Below the pieces are notes generated by a model. The model had not been told where the DNA came from. It did no database searches and worked only from the letters and a program-made list of their open reading frames with translations. DNA of 64,000 nt. Source: Metaphire vulgaris (lineage: Eukaryota > Annelida > Clitellata > Crassiclitellata > Megascolecidae). Location of the stretch: NCBI GenBank assembly GCA_018105865.1, contig CM030870.1, positions 4,420,120-4,484,119 of the forward strand, given 5' to 3'. Position numbers and translations under genes: made by a program. Below are positions 32,801 through 45,012 of this stretch, one piece after another; within the stretch, counting starts at the first letter, position 1; each line of letters begins with the position of its first letter.

Positions 32801-33425
32801 TGCTTCATCTGCACCAGTTGAGCGCATCTTCAGCACTGCAGGCAAGATATTTCGCCCAGAAAGAACCAGACTGAGTGCTGAAAAGTTTGAAAGTCTTGTG
32901 TTTATAAAATGTAACAAAGGACTGTATTGACAATCTGACAGTTATTTTCAGTCTGTTACACTGGTTTCCTAACCAATAGACTGTAGTAAATTTATCAGTC
33001 GAGTACTGACTCTTACTGAATTTTATACTTAGTCTTAGTCTCTTTCTTAATTTTTTTGTTTCATGCGTTTTGTCATGATTTTACAATGAATGCAATGCAT
33101 ACATACAGTATATATTGTGTATTACTGAAAACTAGTTTGAGGGTATTAGCATGTACTATGTAGAGAGCGCACTGTTCCTGTCCTGTAGTGAGTGTAGTCA
33201 TGTCAGTTGTGGTAGTGCAGATTACCGTTTAAGAAGTTTATTCAAAGAAGCAGAAAGAGGAATGAAAAGTAATTGTAATTGTAATTGTAATTGTCACATT
33301 TGTAATTGTAATTGTAATTGGCCCCAAAGTAATTGGCTGTAATTGTAATTGTAATTGTAATTGACAAAATTCCATATAATTGTAATGTAATTGTAATTGC
33401 CTAAAACGTAATTGACCCATGTCTG
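29886..33425 (+). mobile_element. Full-length hAT transposon with perfect 8-bp target duplication
   Basis: Terminal repeats CAGACTTGGGTCAATTAC and CAGACATGGGTCAATTAC (17/18). The flanking CTTCGCTC at 29878-29885 is repeated exactly at 33426-33433. Inside each end, arrays of TAATTG-type hexamers run for ~170 bp on the left (29896-30063) and ~150 bp on the right (33270-33420), broken by short spacers. The interior holds a BED-finger, hAT-dimerisation transposase that is now frameshifted. It landed beside or in an older interspersed repeat (33434-33880). Confidence 0.95.
30247..32930 (+). pseudogene. Decayed hAT transposase (ZBED-like)
   Basis: Exon 1 (30247-30408) begins MSVTQAGVIWNYFEK and carries CRSCGEMV, with donor CAG|GTTAGT. 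It joins in phase 0 to acceptor TTATTTCAG at 31103, completing THLQRKH, the His pair of a BED zinc finger. Exon 2 reads through IPSRKTLSTTLISDRKQFIE and FSKLDTVSVTV, then is frameshifted several times between 31480 and 31743. It resumes at LACFAHTLQLVIKDGIKD, RWNSQLKMV and VLDPRFKLQW, shifts again near 32460, and ends with the hAT C-terminal dimerisation domain (LSIPASSAPVERIFSTAGKI, PERTRLSAEKFESLVF). This is a typical hAT layout of roughly 600-700 residues. The intron contains a LINE fragment (30440-30540). Confidence 0.9.
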
Positions 33426-33433
33426 CTTCGCTC

Positions 33434-33880
33434 GCAGTGCAGGATAAATACTAATCCAATACCTATGCCTAATACCCAATCATTGAATTCATGCTGAACA
33501 ACATTTCAATGAAGTACACCGCCACCTAGCCAAGCTATGCGCCACGTAATAATTAGGCCTATGTACGTTAAAATCACGCAACTGTGACCATTTGTGACGC
33601 TGTACACGTATTTTTGTGTACGTTAAAATTGCGCAACTTCCTCGAGCTACACTCATCAACGCATCGCGACGTTGTACACATTATGACGTTGCAATGAACA
33701 ATTGAACGTACACTTCGTCAAACGCTTCTTCGACTAAACCGTTTGGTTACCAATAGCAACGTCGTCTTCGAACATCGCCCACCAACGCATCGCGACGTAA
33801 GGACTAAACGGTCTAAACCGTCTACCAATAGTCAACCAATCAGAACGCTTGAAGGTAACAGACAGAGAGACATACAGATA
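33434..33880 (+). repeat. Interspersed repeat flanking the hAT element
   Basis: Inverted relative of 5400-5860: shares TACCCAATCATTGAATTCAT, GAACAACATTTCAATGA, TACGTTAAAAT, CACGCAACTGTG and AACGTCG blocks, with diverged spacers. Contains two direct ACGCATCGCGACGT repeats (33659 and 33785). Confidence 0.65.
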
Positions 33881-35015
33881 AGGATCTTAATATTATAGAT
33901 TGAAAACAATGTTTAAAATTCCTATAATTGTGACATCTGGAAAAAGACGTTCCTCGCGTTTAAAACTTATAGGAGTATCCAGAACAATCTCTATGGTCAC
34001 TGATCTATGCCCACCAGCAAGAAATCTGCTTCTGCCATTGGCGTCTATTAATAGACAACAATGGTTTCTATGGTTTCTGCCCACCAGTGGGCGGAGCAAC
34101 CGGACCTTGTTGGTAAACACTGGATACCCCTATAATTAAGACACTGACATGCGTCATAAGTTTTATTAATGAAACTAACGTGATATTAAATATTCGTCGC
34201 TTAAATTTCAAATATATAATAACCGTTTCTAAGACTTTAAAATAAAATGTCACGTTTCCATAAAATATTTCAAATGATCTCACTTTCTGCAACTCGTATG
34301 CATAGTTTTAAATGATCTCGGGCCGCATGGAATATCCGGTGGCGGGTCGCATACGGCCCGCGGGCCGCAGTTTTTTCACCCCTGAACTAAGGAGGGCCAG
34401 AGGGAGCGTATTGAGCTTCTTGTGTCTGTTGGTTTGTATGCCTGTGTGTATCTGTGGACTTTCGCGTTGTTTTCTATATAATTTTTCAGGACCTTGTTAT
34501 TCTGTCCTATCTTAAGCCCATCTTGATCATCGTTTCCACACACTCGTGTACAAACATGACTGGTCTGATCTCGTGCGGGCGTATTTGCATTTGCAATTAG
34601 CTCCCAAATTGAGTTCGGATCTTCGTGTAATTCGCCTGTTATTTGGCATTGTCGCCGATAGGTTCGAACCCTCATCAGACCAGACCACGTGACGTCATCG
34701 TTTTCACACTGACAACCCCCCTCCACCACTGCATCGCATCCACTGTCTGTTTCCAGCGTTGTAGGTAGGGTCCCTTTACGCTTTCCTCATTCCATGCTCC
34801 AGTGACGTCTGCTGTCCGTCCATTAGACACGCACGAGGGTCCCTTTGACAGACTGTTTGTTGACGAGAGACGTCTGCAACGTTACCACGACGACGCTCCC
34901 TTAAAGTTAAATCAGTCATTGAACGTTTCAAAATGCTCGGCTGAATGAAAAAATCTTAAATTTATTTTCGCATTGAATTTTTTCTTGAGCGGTTTATAAA
35001 TCAACATTATCACCA

Positions 35016-35025
<10 letters not shown>
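33881..35025. other. Element fragments, no gene seen
   Basis: 34345-34388 is a lone hAT-type end (GCGGCCCGCGGG and CAGGGGTGAAAAAACTGC as complement). 34560-34682 has a GGTTCGAACCCT B-box and complementary outer arms TGGTCTGAT/ATCAGACCA, suggesting a worn tRNA-derived element rather than a tRNA. Confidence 0.45.
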
Positions 35026-35086
<61 letters not shown>

Positions 35087-35352
35087 TTTATCAGTAGTAG
35101 TAGTAGTAGTAGTAGTGAACTGTAGTTTTAGTTGTTGTAGCAGTGTAGTAAAGTAGCAGTAATTTTGTTGTTATTTGTTGTAGCACAGTGGTAGTAGCAG
35201 TGGTACCAGTAGTGTCATATTTGGGTGATAAGTTCGTAATGTTTTAGTGGTACTGTGGTTGGTAGTAGTGGTACAGTTATTGTGGTGTTGAATTTGAGCA
35301 GAAGTAGTCAGTAGTTAGCTAGTAGTAGTAGTAGTAGTAGTAGTAGTGTAGT

Positions 35353-35388
<36 letters not shown>

Positions 35389-35435
35389 TAGTAGTAGTAG
35401 TAGTAGTAGTAGTACTAGTAGTAGTAGTAGTAGTT
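35026..35435. repeat. (ATT)n followed by long (TAG)n microsatellite
   Basis: ATT units 35017-35085, then TAG-based units with interruptions to 35434, over 400 bp in all. Confidence 0.95.
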
Positions 35436-35474
35436 AGTTTGTTAACGCACGTTTACAAAGTGAAGGATCGTGAA

Positions 35475-35600
35475 TGCGGTGCAAACCGTGGTGAGCAACT
35501 GGCTCAAGGTCTCTACACAGCCCCTGTGGTCAGATTCGAAACCGTTACCCTACGGTTGCGTGGCAAGAACCCTGCCACTACTCCACCGCACTCTCCATCT
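35475..35600 (-). mobile_element. tRNA-derived SINE, short
   Basis: Complement reads GTGGAGTAGTGGCAGGGTT (A-box-like) and GGTAACGGTTTCGAATCTG (B-box). Distinct from the 23190 family by its head. Confidence 0.55.
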
Positions 35601-36285
35601 CACCCCACCATCATCTATAACTGTTGATAAACAGTTATAGATGGCGGTATAAACAAAACAAAGTTTTATTGAGTTTTATTGTCAAGTTCTTGACATGAAC
35701 AGGAAAAGAAAATGACTCAAGGTGAGAGAAATGGCATCCCCTCTCTTGAGTTCAGTTCCCCTAACTGCTCCTAACAGAAACAACTCCCATTTTTATCACT
35801 AAATCTGGATGCATTGCGCAAGCATAGACGGCGATGGCTATAGCCACCACCGTATTCATCTGTGACTTGTTTTATAGGCCTCACACCAACAGCCGGCACG
35901 TTCTCTTAATGGTCTCTCAAAGGAGCACACAATATAATTTCGTCTTTAAGATGAACCTGTCTCCTAATCTTTACATTGTACTAAGCGATCGTAAAGGCGT
36001 CAGCGAGTGCAGTTCAGTTATGGGTCCGGTTTTCGTCAGTAAACCTTAATTTCGAATAATACAAGACGTGTTGAGGCCGAGTAGAGCTCCTCTGAATGAT
36101 ATGCCAACAGTCTCTTGACGCAGCCAAGTTTGAAAGTTGGAGAAAAAGAGTAAACTACCGACCGTAAAGACGTTTTTACTGAGCGCAGCAACAATACACG
36201 AATGAATCTCACTCTTCTGCTGGCTTCGCAGGAAAGAAAGAAATATAGACAAGACATTCCTATGCAGACGATTTCCCTTAGAAGA

Positions 36286-36384
36286 CAGTGGCGGCTCAAG
36301 GATTTGGCAAGTGGGGGGCCACTGGGGGACCAGGCATTCAATGGGGGGCACGGGCCCCCCGGCCCCTATGTGGAGCCGCCACTG
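36286..36384. mobile_element. Short hAT-like element, CAGTGGCGGCTC family
   Basis: 99 bp; ends CAGTGGCGGCTCAAGG and CAGTGGCGGCTCCACA inverted; flanks TTAGAAGA and TTAGAAGG match 7/8. Confidence 0.85.
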
Positions 36385-36774
36385 TTAGAAGGCATATATA
36401 GATGGACATCGATACAGAATGGAAACAGGGTGAGACAGACAGACACAAAGACAGGCACAAAGACAGACACACAGAGACAATGGGACGAAAGAAACCCGAA
36501 GAAATAAGAGAAGATAGAGACGATTGAAAGTCAGAATGGAGATAGACAAAAAGAGACATAGAAACAGACAGAGAGACATACAGAGAGAAGAAAGACAACC
36601 CGAGGAAAGAAGGGAAGACCAATAACAATAGAGACGCCAGAAATTGGAATATTTTGAAGTATTTAGGATCATTGCAATTTCTGAGAGGATTCTCTCATTA
36701 GAGTTGCCTGTGCTTGTACATTGGGGGCTTAAGTGGCAGCTTAAGCGTGGGATTAACTGGAGAATTGCTGGAAG

Positions 36775-37080
36775 CGTCTGCCAGGGTTGTTTATTGTCCT
36801 TGGTGGAGTCAACAAAGATATTATCTGTCACTCTGTCACATCTATCTGTTCCTTCTGATCCCAGAGGAGCAGTTATGTGATTGACACTGTAGGAGCTGGA
36901 GTACGAGTATAGACGGACAGGTGGGAGATAGAAATCTGCGGTTTGCAGACGACATACTGGTCGGCAGTCATCGGGGGCGGAAAAGTCAGATAACCTGTAG
37001 GACTCGACAGACAGTATGCGCGAGTGAACCAAGGGGTTTGGACTAAAAATCAACGGAAATAATAAGTAAGTTATGTCAAT
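36775..37080 (+). mobile_element. LINE reverse-transcriptase core fragment
   Basis: Reads SVCQGCLLSL (the GVRQGC-LSP box) then, after frame breaks, NLRFADDILVGSH (the YADD catalytic box) and GLKINGNN. It is degenerate. The GACA-rich purine tract 36420-36600 precedes it. Confidence 0.75.
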
Positions 37081-37859
37081 CAGTGTTTATTCTAGCCACC
37101 TTGACATTGGGGGTGGGGGGTAAGTTTGAAGTGTTTGAGGGGACAAGATTTGTCTCTCCACGCTTTTGGTGAGGAAATTTTCATCCCCCAAGCCAACATA
37201 TACAATTTTTTTTGGGGGGGGGATATTAGCTCATCTTATTGCTTAATTAATAGATTAGTATCCAACTAATTAATCAATCGGAGTGATTACTTAATTAACT
37301 AATCAACTAATCTTATTGCTTAATTAATTAACTAATTGTGGAACGTTGTTCATTTTGCTAGGCAGTGTGAATTTCGCTCTTTCTGTCAAGCAATTTGTTT
37401 GAATAAATTGCTTAGTTATTTCAAGTTTTAATATCTCTATTATCAGCGAGAGAATAGACTGTTGACGACTATTATATAAGATAGCGACAACATCCTCTTC
37501 TATCTATTCCTGTCTTCGACTGTCACAAAATGATCTAGATGACTGTTAGTGGAGATAATATGAAATGATGAAATGAGAGTCGCATCCAATCTCAGAAGTC
37601 GAGTAACTTTTAATGACAGAATAAACCTCAGTGACGTCACTGGAAACGTGGACCGACCTTGGAGCGTCACAGATAATGGCTGCGTCTTTTCGTTTGGACG
37701 ACGTCTTTAAGGTCCTTCGGTGACATCCTCTGCTGTTATAAATTCCCAGTTAACCCCGTTGTTCTGTTCGCGTTAATCGTCGTAGTCGTCGTTTGCTCGG
37801 AGCAATTTGTGCGATCGCACGTCTTGAGACAAAAGCCATGTCAACAGCCGGTGGAGACG

Positions 37860-37872
37860 AAGAGAGAGAGAC

Positions 37873-37947
<75 letters not shown>

Positions 37948-37995
37948 TCAGCGGTTCACTAACCTTTCAGGATAGACAGACAGACAGACAGAGAC

Positions 37996-38026
<31 letters not shown>

Positions 38027-38450
38027 GAAAGACAGAAAAAACATATAGACACAGATGAAGTGAAGTGAACCAGAGACAGATAGCGGGAGAGGGAGAGACA
38101 GACAGAGAAACAGACAGACAGACGGGAAAGACAGGCAGATACAGTAGACAGGCAGACAAAAAGCAGACAGACAGAGACATATAGTGACAGGGAGAGAGAG
38201 ACAGAGATGTAGACTCGTAGAAACAGACAGACAGACAGACAGACAGAGGGAGAGGTAGAGACAGACAGAGAAATAGACAGAAAGACAGGCAGACAGAGAT
38301 AGGAAGGCAGATAGGCAGACAAAACAAACAGACAGACAGATAGAGATATAGAGTGACAGGGAGAGAGAAGACGTAGACTCGTAGAGACAGAGAGACGGAT
38401 ATACAGACAGACGGATATACAGACAGACGGAGAGGTAGAGAGAATAACGT
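37860..38450. repeat. (GA)n and (GACA)n microsatellite tract
   Basis: Pure GA to 37945, then a copy of the hAT end GCGGTTCACTAACCTTTCAG (37950-37969), then GACA-based degenerate repeats to 38450. The SVCLSVCLS-type frames on the minus strand are repeat artefacts. Confidence 0.93.
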
Positions 38451-38970
38451 AGCGATGCAGTGTGCGTAATTGTCATTTGCGATCAGTCGACAGAGCGATG
38501 GCGATCAGACACAGACACCAATTTCCACATCACGACTTCCGGCCCAAGGAACAGCTTCACCGGGGGTGGGGGGCGTCGCAGTCCCCCCTCTCCCGCTCCC
38601 ACCTTTCCTCCCTCCCTCTTTCCGCCACCATCGAGAAAGAACAACGTTTGCCACGATTGATAAATAGGAGAAGGAGAGTAGGAAAGGGCAGACAGCGGAA
38701 AGGTAGAAGTCCGATTTCCAAGAAGACGACCATTTCCAAGCAAGGGCACTTTTTCAATAAGAGTCCATAAATTATAACAGAGGTAGTGGAAAAAACATGG
38801 CCAATAGCAAACAAACAATTGGCTTTTAGAGGCTTTTAGGACGTACATGCCTTGAACCTTGAGTCTGTCTCTGTGACAATCATAGTCACGTCTGCAAAAC
38901 ACTTTACACTGTAGGGAAAGACGAGTGATTGATAAGCTTCGTCTGTGTGCCATCCAGATACTGTTTAAAC

Positions 38971-39292
38971 CAGCGGTTCACTAACCTTTCAGGATTTATT
39001 GCGGTCTCTTGGAAATTTTTGTGATGGCTCGCGTCTCTTGCAAAATTCGAATTTAAATTAACTGAAATTGACACATAGGCTACTTGTTTTGTCAATCAGT
39101 CATTTAATCAGAAAATTGCAAATCTTGGTCATCAAATAAAAATTCAAATGAAGTCAGAACTTTTAGAGCCATCCGCGTGTTTTGTGTTCTGAGGTTTGGG
39201 CGAGATATCTTGTGAAAGTAATCTCTTTGCGGTCCCCTGAAACCGCTTGGTGGTCCCCTATGGGACCGCAGACCCCAGTTAATAAACCACTG
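38971..39292. mobile_element. hAT-like element, CAGCGGTTCACTAACC ends
   Basis: Ends CAGCGGTTCACTAACC and the inverse of CAGTGGTTTATTAACTGG; flanks GTTTAAAC and GCTTAAAC match 7/8. Interior homologous to 16823-17126. Confidence 0.85.
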
Positions 39293-39527
39293 GCTTAAAC
39301 CATTGTTAAGCTCCTGTCTGATCCGACTGGAGAATTTGGGGAGCGTCGTGAACCTTCTTAGTAGGGTCAGAGGCAGGATTCTGGGCGCAAAAATTAGGAC
39401 AATGAGTTTAAATTTTGATCTTTGGAACAAATTTTCAAATTATATGAAAACTGATCAAGAGCATCATTACCCGCATTTCGATTACATTTTATCTTTCGTT
39501 TTGTTGGAATCTCACAACTGAGCAGAC

Positions 39528-39677
39528 CAGTGGCGTATTTAGGATTTTGGTAAGGGGGCCAGACACTTTCGACCTGACAAGTTACAACTTTGGGAAAACG
39601 TTGACGACCTTTTTTGCTTGACATCAAGACCAAAGGGGGGCCATGGCCCAAATGGCCCAATGGTAAATACGCCACTG
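39528..39677. mobile_element. hAT-like element, CAGTGGCGTATTTA ends, perfect duplication
   Basis: 150 bp; inverted ends CAGTGGCGTATTTAGG / CAGTGGCGTATTTACC; identical flanks GAGCAGAC at 39520-39527 and 39678-39685. Contains GACGACCTTTTTTGCTTGAC at 39603-39622. Confidence 0.93.
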
Positions 39678-39694
39678 GAGCAGACCCAAACTTG

Positions 39695-39998
39695 CAGCGG
39701 CGGTTCGACGTGGGGATGAGTGGGGATGCATCCCCTTCACCGGACTTCAGGACTTTTTTCGCTTGTAAAGCCCCTTTTTTGGGTAAAAGTCTAGCAAGGG
39801 TAAAAACTGCGGATGACCTTTTTTGCTTGTCAACCTATTTTTCGGTAAAGTGTAGTAAAATTAGAGGGAAAAATTTCAGTTTGTCAGCCTTTTCTTTTTC
39901 GGCAAGTTTCTTGATTTTTTCGTTCTATTTTCATTCCCCACCAACTTCCTATGAATTAATTTCATCTCCCTCACCAACAAATCCTGGAACCGCCACTG
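39695..39998. mobile_element. hAT-like element, CAGTGGCGGTTC family
   Basis: Ends CAGCGGCGGTTCGACG and the inverse of CAGTGGCGGTTCCAGG; flanks CAAACTTG and CGAACATG match 6/8. Carries GATGACCTTTTTTGCTTGTC at 39812-39831. Interior is closely related to 790-1083. Confidence 0.85.
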
Positions 39999-40285
39999 CG
40001 AACATGGAGAGGCATACTGTGTCCCTTTCTCATGTCTACAATTTATAATTGGTGGCAATGATGTCATCAGAATATGGATAGCGTAAAGACAAGCATCCCA
40101 TTTTGTCTGACTTGGGGCTTATAGGAGCGTCGTAAGCTTTTCCCCCAAATGGGGTCTGGACCCAGAGCCCTAAGTGCATTAGCGTTGAGTTATATTGGGG
40201 TTAAACCATGAGCTCTGTTGCACACTTTAAAGATTTTGATAGGGAGGGTTTAAAGTACTGTAGAGCGGAAAACTGCACCCACTCA

Positions 40286-40295
40286 AAACTCTTAC

Positions 40296-40343
<48 letters not shown>

Positions 40344-40380
40344 TAATAATAATAATAAGAAGAAATTCAGAAGAAGAAGA
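40286..40380. repeat. (AAT)n then (GAA)n microsatellite
   Basis: AAT units 40296-40358 then AGAAG units; probably a minus-strand LINE tail, but the LINE body is not recognisable. Confidence 0.85.
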
Positions 40381-40811
40381 AGATCCCATTCTTTTCCTTC
40401 TTGTCCTCTAGTTAGTCTAATAGGCTTGTTTTTGTTTTGTACGTAATCTGTCGTGTTTGCCTCCATCTTGTCATCCACAGTGGAGTTATTTATAATGAAC
40501 ATAGCAAGACGATTATATGGAAGGCGATCTCTGTTCATTCACTTGACCATTTGACGATTAATAAATTGACTCAAGTTGTCACCCAAAGTTGAATGTCGTC
40601 ACGCCATTAACCACTCGAATGCATTGTCATCCTTCTCCTCCTCCTCCTCCTCCTCTTCCTCCTCCTTCATCCTCCCACCACTTGTAATGTTCTTCAGATC
40701 AAATGGTCACCTCTGAATTGGACTTTGGTTTGACGCTGTGCCCGAACATTGTCACTGCTTAGAAACCTTTAAACTTGCAATGAAGAGAAACGTCATATGC
40801 ATTTAGACATA

Positions 40812-40927
40812 GGGACCGTCCATAAATGACGCCACGCATTAGGGAAAAGGATCTCTGTTCATTCATTGACGACGTTTGACGAGGGGGGTAAAACTGCCAA
40901 AACGCGTGACGTCATTTATGGACGCCC
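40812..40927. mobile_element. Short MITE, CCATAAATGACG ends
   Basis: Ends GGGACCGTCCATAAATGACG and the inverse of GGGCGTCCATAAATGACG; 116 bp; relative of 3505-3830. Confidence 0.7.
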
Positions 40928-41490
40928 AAAGTATTCAGATATTTATAGGCTACAATCGGTGAATTCCACGCGTCTGCAATCTATTGCAAGTCCTCAAGAA
41001 ATCGGAAGTGAAATTTCTGAACTAAACGAGAACTGATTGCGTCACTCGTGCTCATGACTGTTAGGCAAGAATTACCTGCTGCGATCAAAGTCATCGAAAT
41101 GTCAATCAAAGCAAACTCTAAAAATAGAATCGACGGAATTCAGAGTACTAGTAATAACGGAGTCGATACGATAGCACATACAATGGTTGGATCTAGGGAC
41201 CGTAACTAGGTGAGTCGATTCTTAAAATTAAGTAATTTAAGCGAATTAAAACATCAGAATGTGCTGAGACAGTGTGAGACGCTTTGTTAGCATTCAAGTA
41301 ACTTCGTCATCGATATATTTAGGCTAATTGATTTTTAGCTTTCTGATTGACTGCTTAATCTTTACTAGTGGATGAGTTCAATGCATTCCATTTAATTTCT
41401 GAATCACTGAACACCAGCCATGGTACCGCCATTGGCCCATTGTTCATTCTGGATAGCTACTTATTTCTTCTTCTTCTTTAGGTGCTGTGT

Positions 41491-41662
41491 GTCAGTGGAG
41501 GCTCTAGGATTTGGCAAGTGGGGGAGGGGGCGTTGGGGTGGCAACAATCATGGGGGCCAACCATTTGTTGTTTAATGTATGTAGTAGTAAGTCCTCAACT
41601 GAGTGGGCCACTGGGGGAGCAGGCACTCAATTTCTGAACTGGCCTCCCCGGTGCGCCACTCG
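41491..41662. mobile_element. hAT-like element, CAGTGGAGGCTC family
   Basis: GTCAGTGGAGGCTCTAGGAT start; flanks TGCTGTGT at 41483-41490 and 41663-41670 are identical. The right end GCGCCACTCG is worn. Confidence 0.75.
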
Positions 41663-42251
41663 TGCTGTGTTTCCGTTAGCTACCATGGATTTCTACTTTG
41701 TTCGATCATGACATCCTCTTCCTCTTATTAATTCGATGTTGTTCTTTACTCCCTCAATTCCTTCTCGTAGGCATATGTGTTTCTCTGTTTTACATATGTG
41801 TTTCTCTGCCTTCCTCTTGTTCCTTTCCCTGCCACTTTTCCGGTTATTGCCAAATTCTCCAGGCCTTCCTTCCTCATTATGTGTCCATGAAGGAAAGTAA
41901 CTATGTTACCATCAGATTCTGTTTATTCCAAATTCAAGATCTCTTCATTAAGCTTTTAAAGCCATCCATGAAATCTGAGCATCCTTCGTAAAAGCCACTT
42001 TGTTATCATTTAAGTGTAAATTGCCTGGTTGATTGCGATTGACATTGAATAAATGAGAGACCAGTATTATGTCAACTTGAATTGAGGTCTCTTTCTGATG
42101 CTTTCATTATTTCATGACACCGAAAATGCTGCAGTATTGCATTCCATGCCATCATGATTTCAAATTAAACCTAAATACTAGATTACATGGCCGAATGATC
42201 ATATAGTGGTTCTCACACAGGGCAGGCCCTACTGAACCACTTAAACCCTTA

Positions 42252-42310
<59 letters not shown>

Positions 42311-42679
42311 CAAAATTATGTAGGCCTACTTCTTGTCCAGACGATCTCTGGAATGACCTGGTTTTTTCGGACGGATTGAAACACCATCGACTGATGGTAT
42401 GGTATGGTAACACCTTGTTCCCTGTACAACTATATTAAGACTTAAGGTATTAGACCTGGTCCTATAAAATTGCATGATTTATTATTTATTATTTATTATT
42501 ACCACTGCGATTGAGTTGGTTCGGTAACAGCACTCTCCAGTCTGATAGTACGAACCGGAGTCGCCTTTCCATGGAAAAGTGCTCACGTTCATTTCCACAT
42601 TCACCATGAACATTGAACAAATAAGATTGAAAGGGAAAGGACAACATCGGTGTAACACCTTGTTCCCTGTACAACTATA
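41663..42679. other. No gene seen; microsatellite and LINE-tail fragments
   Basis: 42253-42310 is (ATT)n, preceded by a plus-strand CR1-like tail (GTGGTTCTCACACAGG, AACCACTTAAACCC). A 27-bp sequence ending in CTGTACAACTATATTA occurs twice, at 42410-42436 and 42657-42683. Short ORFs are unconvincing. Confidence 0.45.
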
Positions 42680-42868
42680 TTAGACAATCAATCAATCAAC
42701 TTCTATGGCGCCACTATCATAATGCCCAGGGTATCAGCCGATGGCGCACCAAATCCAAATAGCATTAGAGCCAGGTCAAGCCAGAAGATCAGTCCGAAAC
42801 GGCGGGAGAGCAATCTAAGGGATAAGCCAAGTCAAACAGATGTGTTTTAAGGCCAGACCTGAAACAAT
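42680..42868 (-). mobile_element. LINE 3' end with (GATT)n tail, second copy
   Basis: About 95% identical by eye to 6890-7090 (GGTGCGCCATCGGCTGAT, GGCATTATGATAGTGGCGC as complement). Two such similar copies 36 kb apart imply relatively recent activity. Confidence 0.75.
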
Positions 42869-44080
42869 TATGACCATTGGGGTATCCTCGGGGGTCCGAC
42901 CCCCTACTCGGATCTGGACCAGTCGTGAGATTCGTTCAAAATCGACGAGTAGTTGCGGGATTAGGGTAGAGACCGTATACGAGTAGACCTATCGTTTGAG
43001 ACGACGACCCTTTTTGCTCAAGAATTTTGGGTCGAAAATGTAGGTGTTCACGATTCTGGAATCCTGGCTTTTGATTATGAGTTCTTAAATTTAATAATAA
43101 TAATAAAATAATAATAATAATAATAATTCTATAGCACCAGTTCTAATACCCAAGGTATCAATCGATGGTACTTCAAAATCAATCCGCAAAAGATTCATTC
43201 CAGTTCTTAAAGTCTATGTCAGCCAGTGAAACTTCATTGAATTTTGCAAATGGTTTTGAGTTTTGGTTCTTTATTATGTCGTTTCGCTACAGGCTTATGC
43301 TGGAATTAATTGAAACTTCAGGTCGATCGCAGACCAGTTATTGGCAGTCGACGTCGTTGTTGAACAATAATGTTTATAGTTGCTAAATTTGCGTTAGTAC
43401 GAACTGCCTGTGCAGAACAAGGCTAAGCTACAATATACAGAGGAATTTGAAGTTTTATTTCAAAGTCCAGGGCCTACTACTGGATGACCAATGACTGTTC
43501 TGGGACCGACTGACCTAAATCACGGACAGAGAAAGGTGTCAGAGGAAGCGACTCTCAACTCTTATGGTTCTAACCAGATACTGTTGAGTATAGTCGATGG
43601 AAGCTCACGAAGTAGTCGCTGCACTGTATGTTTTCGGTCGACACCATTCAGTCTAATGGATGGCAATTAAGTGAGCGCCTAAGTGGACGAGAGAACAGTA
43701 ATTTCCTTCAGATGTCTTTACAAGGTTCTAGCAATTTCGTGTCACGTGACACGCCATCGTCGCTAGGCGGCGCTTGGACGTTACCAGTAGCTTTCTGTTC
43801 TGAGCTGCGCGTAGGAGGTTTGATCAAGAAAGGACACGTCACACAGTTATGCTATCTAAACAAGATATCTTTGATCTGTCACGCTTTCTCGTGCCTTATG
43901 CTAGACATGTCATCACGCATCCTTCTATAGTATAGTGTCTTATCAGTTTCTCACCTCGTGGCCTAAGTATCGCAATTCGCGAAATGTTAAATATGGTTCA
44001 GTAGGCTAATCGCTATTATTGGTATTGGCCAGCCAATGCTTGAGGCGTTTCTTGTCCACAGAAGTCGCAACAGTTGAAAC

Positions 44081-44205
44081 TTAGCATGATCTAAAGTGGC
44101 TTAGAAGGCATTACTGCCGGTGTGAAAGCCACTAGGGGCACTAACGGGGCTTGAACCCGCTCCGTCAGCCTGACGCTCCAGCACGTAACCCACTCTGCCA
44201 TTTCC
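44081..44205 (-). mobile_element. tRNA-derived SINE with TGAAAC duplication
   Basis: Complement: ATGGCAGAGTGGGTTACG (A box), CGGGTTCAAGCCCCG (B box), tail ATCATGCTAA. Flanks TGAAAC at 44075-44080 and 44206-44211 are identical. Same family as 55322-55457. Confidence 0.85.
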
Positions 44206-44744
44206 TGAAACAGACTCGTCGGAACGAAGTATTAACAGGGGGTGCATTTCGTTGGCCATTTGGTAAACTGATATGTTGTTAGGCTGTTAGCTGTTCCTCC
44301 CTATGAATCCGACGTAAGGTTAGTCAGAGGCGTAATGGAGGAGGAGGAGGAGGAGGAGGAGCAGATGGTGGTGGTGGTGGACGGTCGCTGTCTCTGTCTT
44401 TGCTTGGAAAAACTAACGAGTCCAGAGTGGTTTTCACACAGGCTTACTTAGCCTCCTAAACCACTTTAAATCACATTATTAAGGGGAGGGGTAAACTGAA
44501 GGCATAGCTTTTGCCTTCCAGGCGGCGCAGTGCACCCCCAAAGTCTTTCCAGGGGTGCAGATGTACCACCAGTTCCGACGGGCCTGTCCTAAAACATTTA
44601 TTTAAAATGTTTGGATAACTCGATAACAGTTCAGTTATCGAGTTATAACTTATAACCCTGGCTCTCTGCTGGCTGTACAGATTACGCAGTCAAAAGGCTC
44701 AAAGTCCTTCCTGAATCAAATTGCTTTTCTTGTTTTCGGGCGGC

Positions 44745-45012
44745 GCTGATCTCCGTTGCTATAGCCCTTAGCTCCGGACTGCAATGCCACGGATGAGGGG
44801 GGAAAATCGACGCGTAACGCACCTCAATGCAAAATTTGACTTTTTGGGGATTGCAGGTATTTTTGGACCACTGCTCCTCATTTTACCACCACGGAAATCG
44901 GAGATGTCTGAGTCGATCTTTCCAGGATCTGGATTAATTTGTCCTAGATAGACAAAGAATCGAACCCGACCTCCTGCTCCATCACCCAACGGTCTTACCA
45001 ATTTTCATTTCT
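44745..45012 (-). mobile_element. tRNA-derived SINE, second family
   Basis: Complement: ATTGGTAAGACCGTTGGGTG and GGTCGGGTTCGATTC (A and B boxes) through to CAACGGAGATCAGCGCCG. Matches the layout of 23190-23460. Confidence 0.65.

Noticed and set aside
34560..34682. Possible tRNA gene with perfect outer-arm pairing and a GGTTCGAA box
   Set aside because: The span is ~120 bp without a convincing D-arm or anticodon arm; more likely a worn tRNA-derived element.
36338..38476. Ser/Leu/Cys/Val-rich minus-strand ORFs that look like membrane proteins
   Set aside because: They are translations of GACA/GA simple repeats with repeating SVCLSVCL units.
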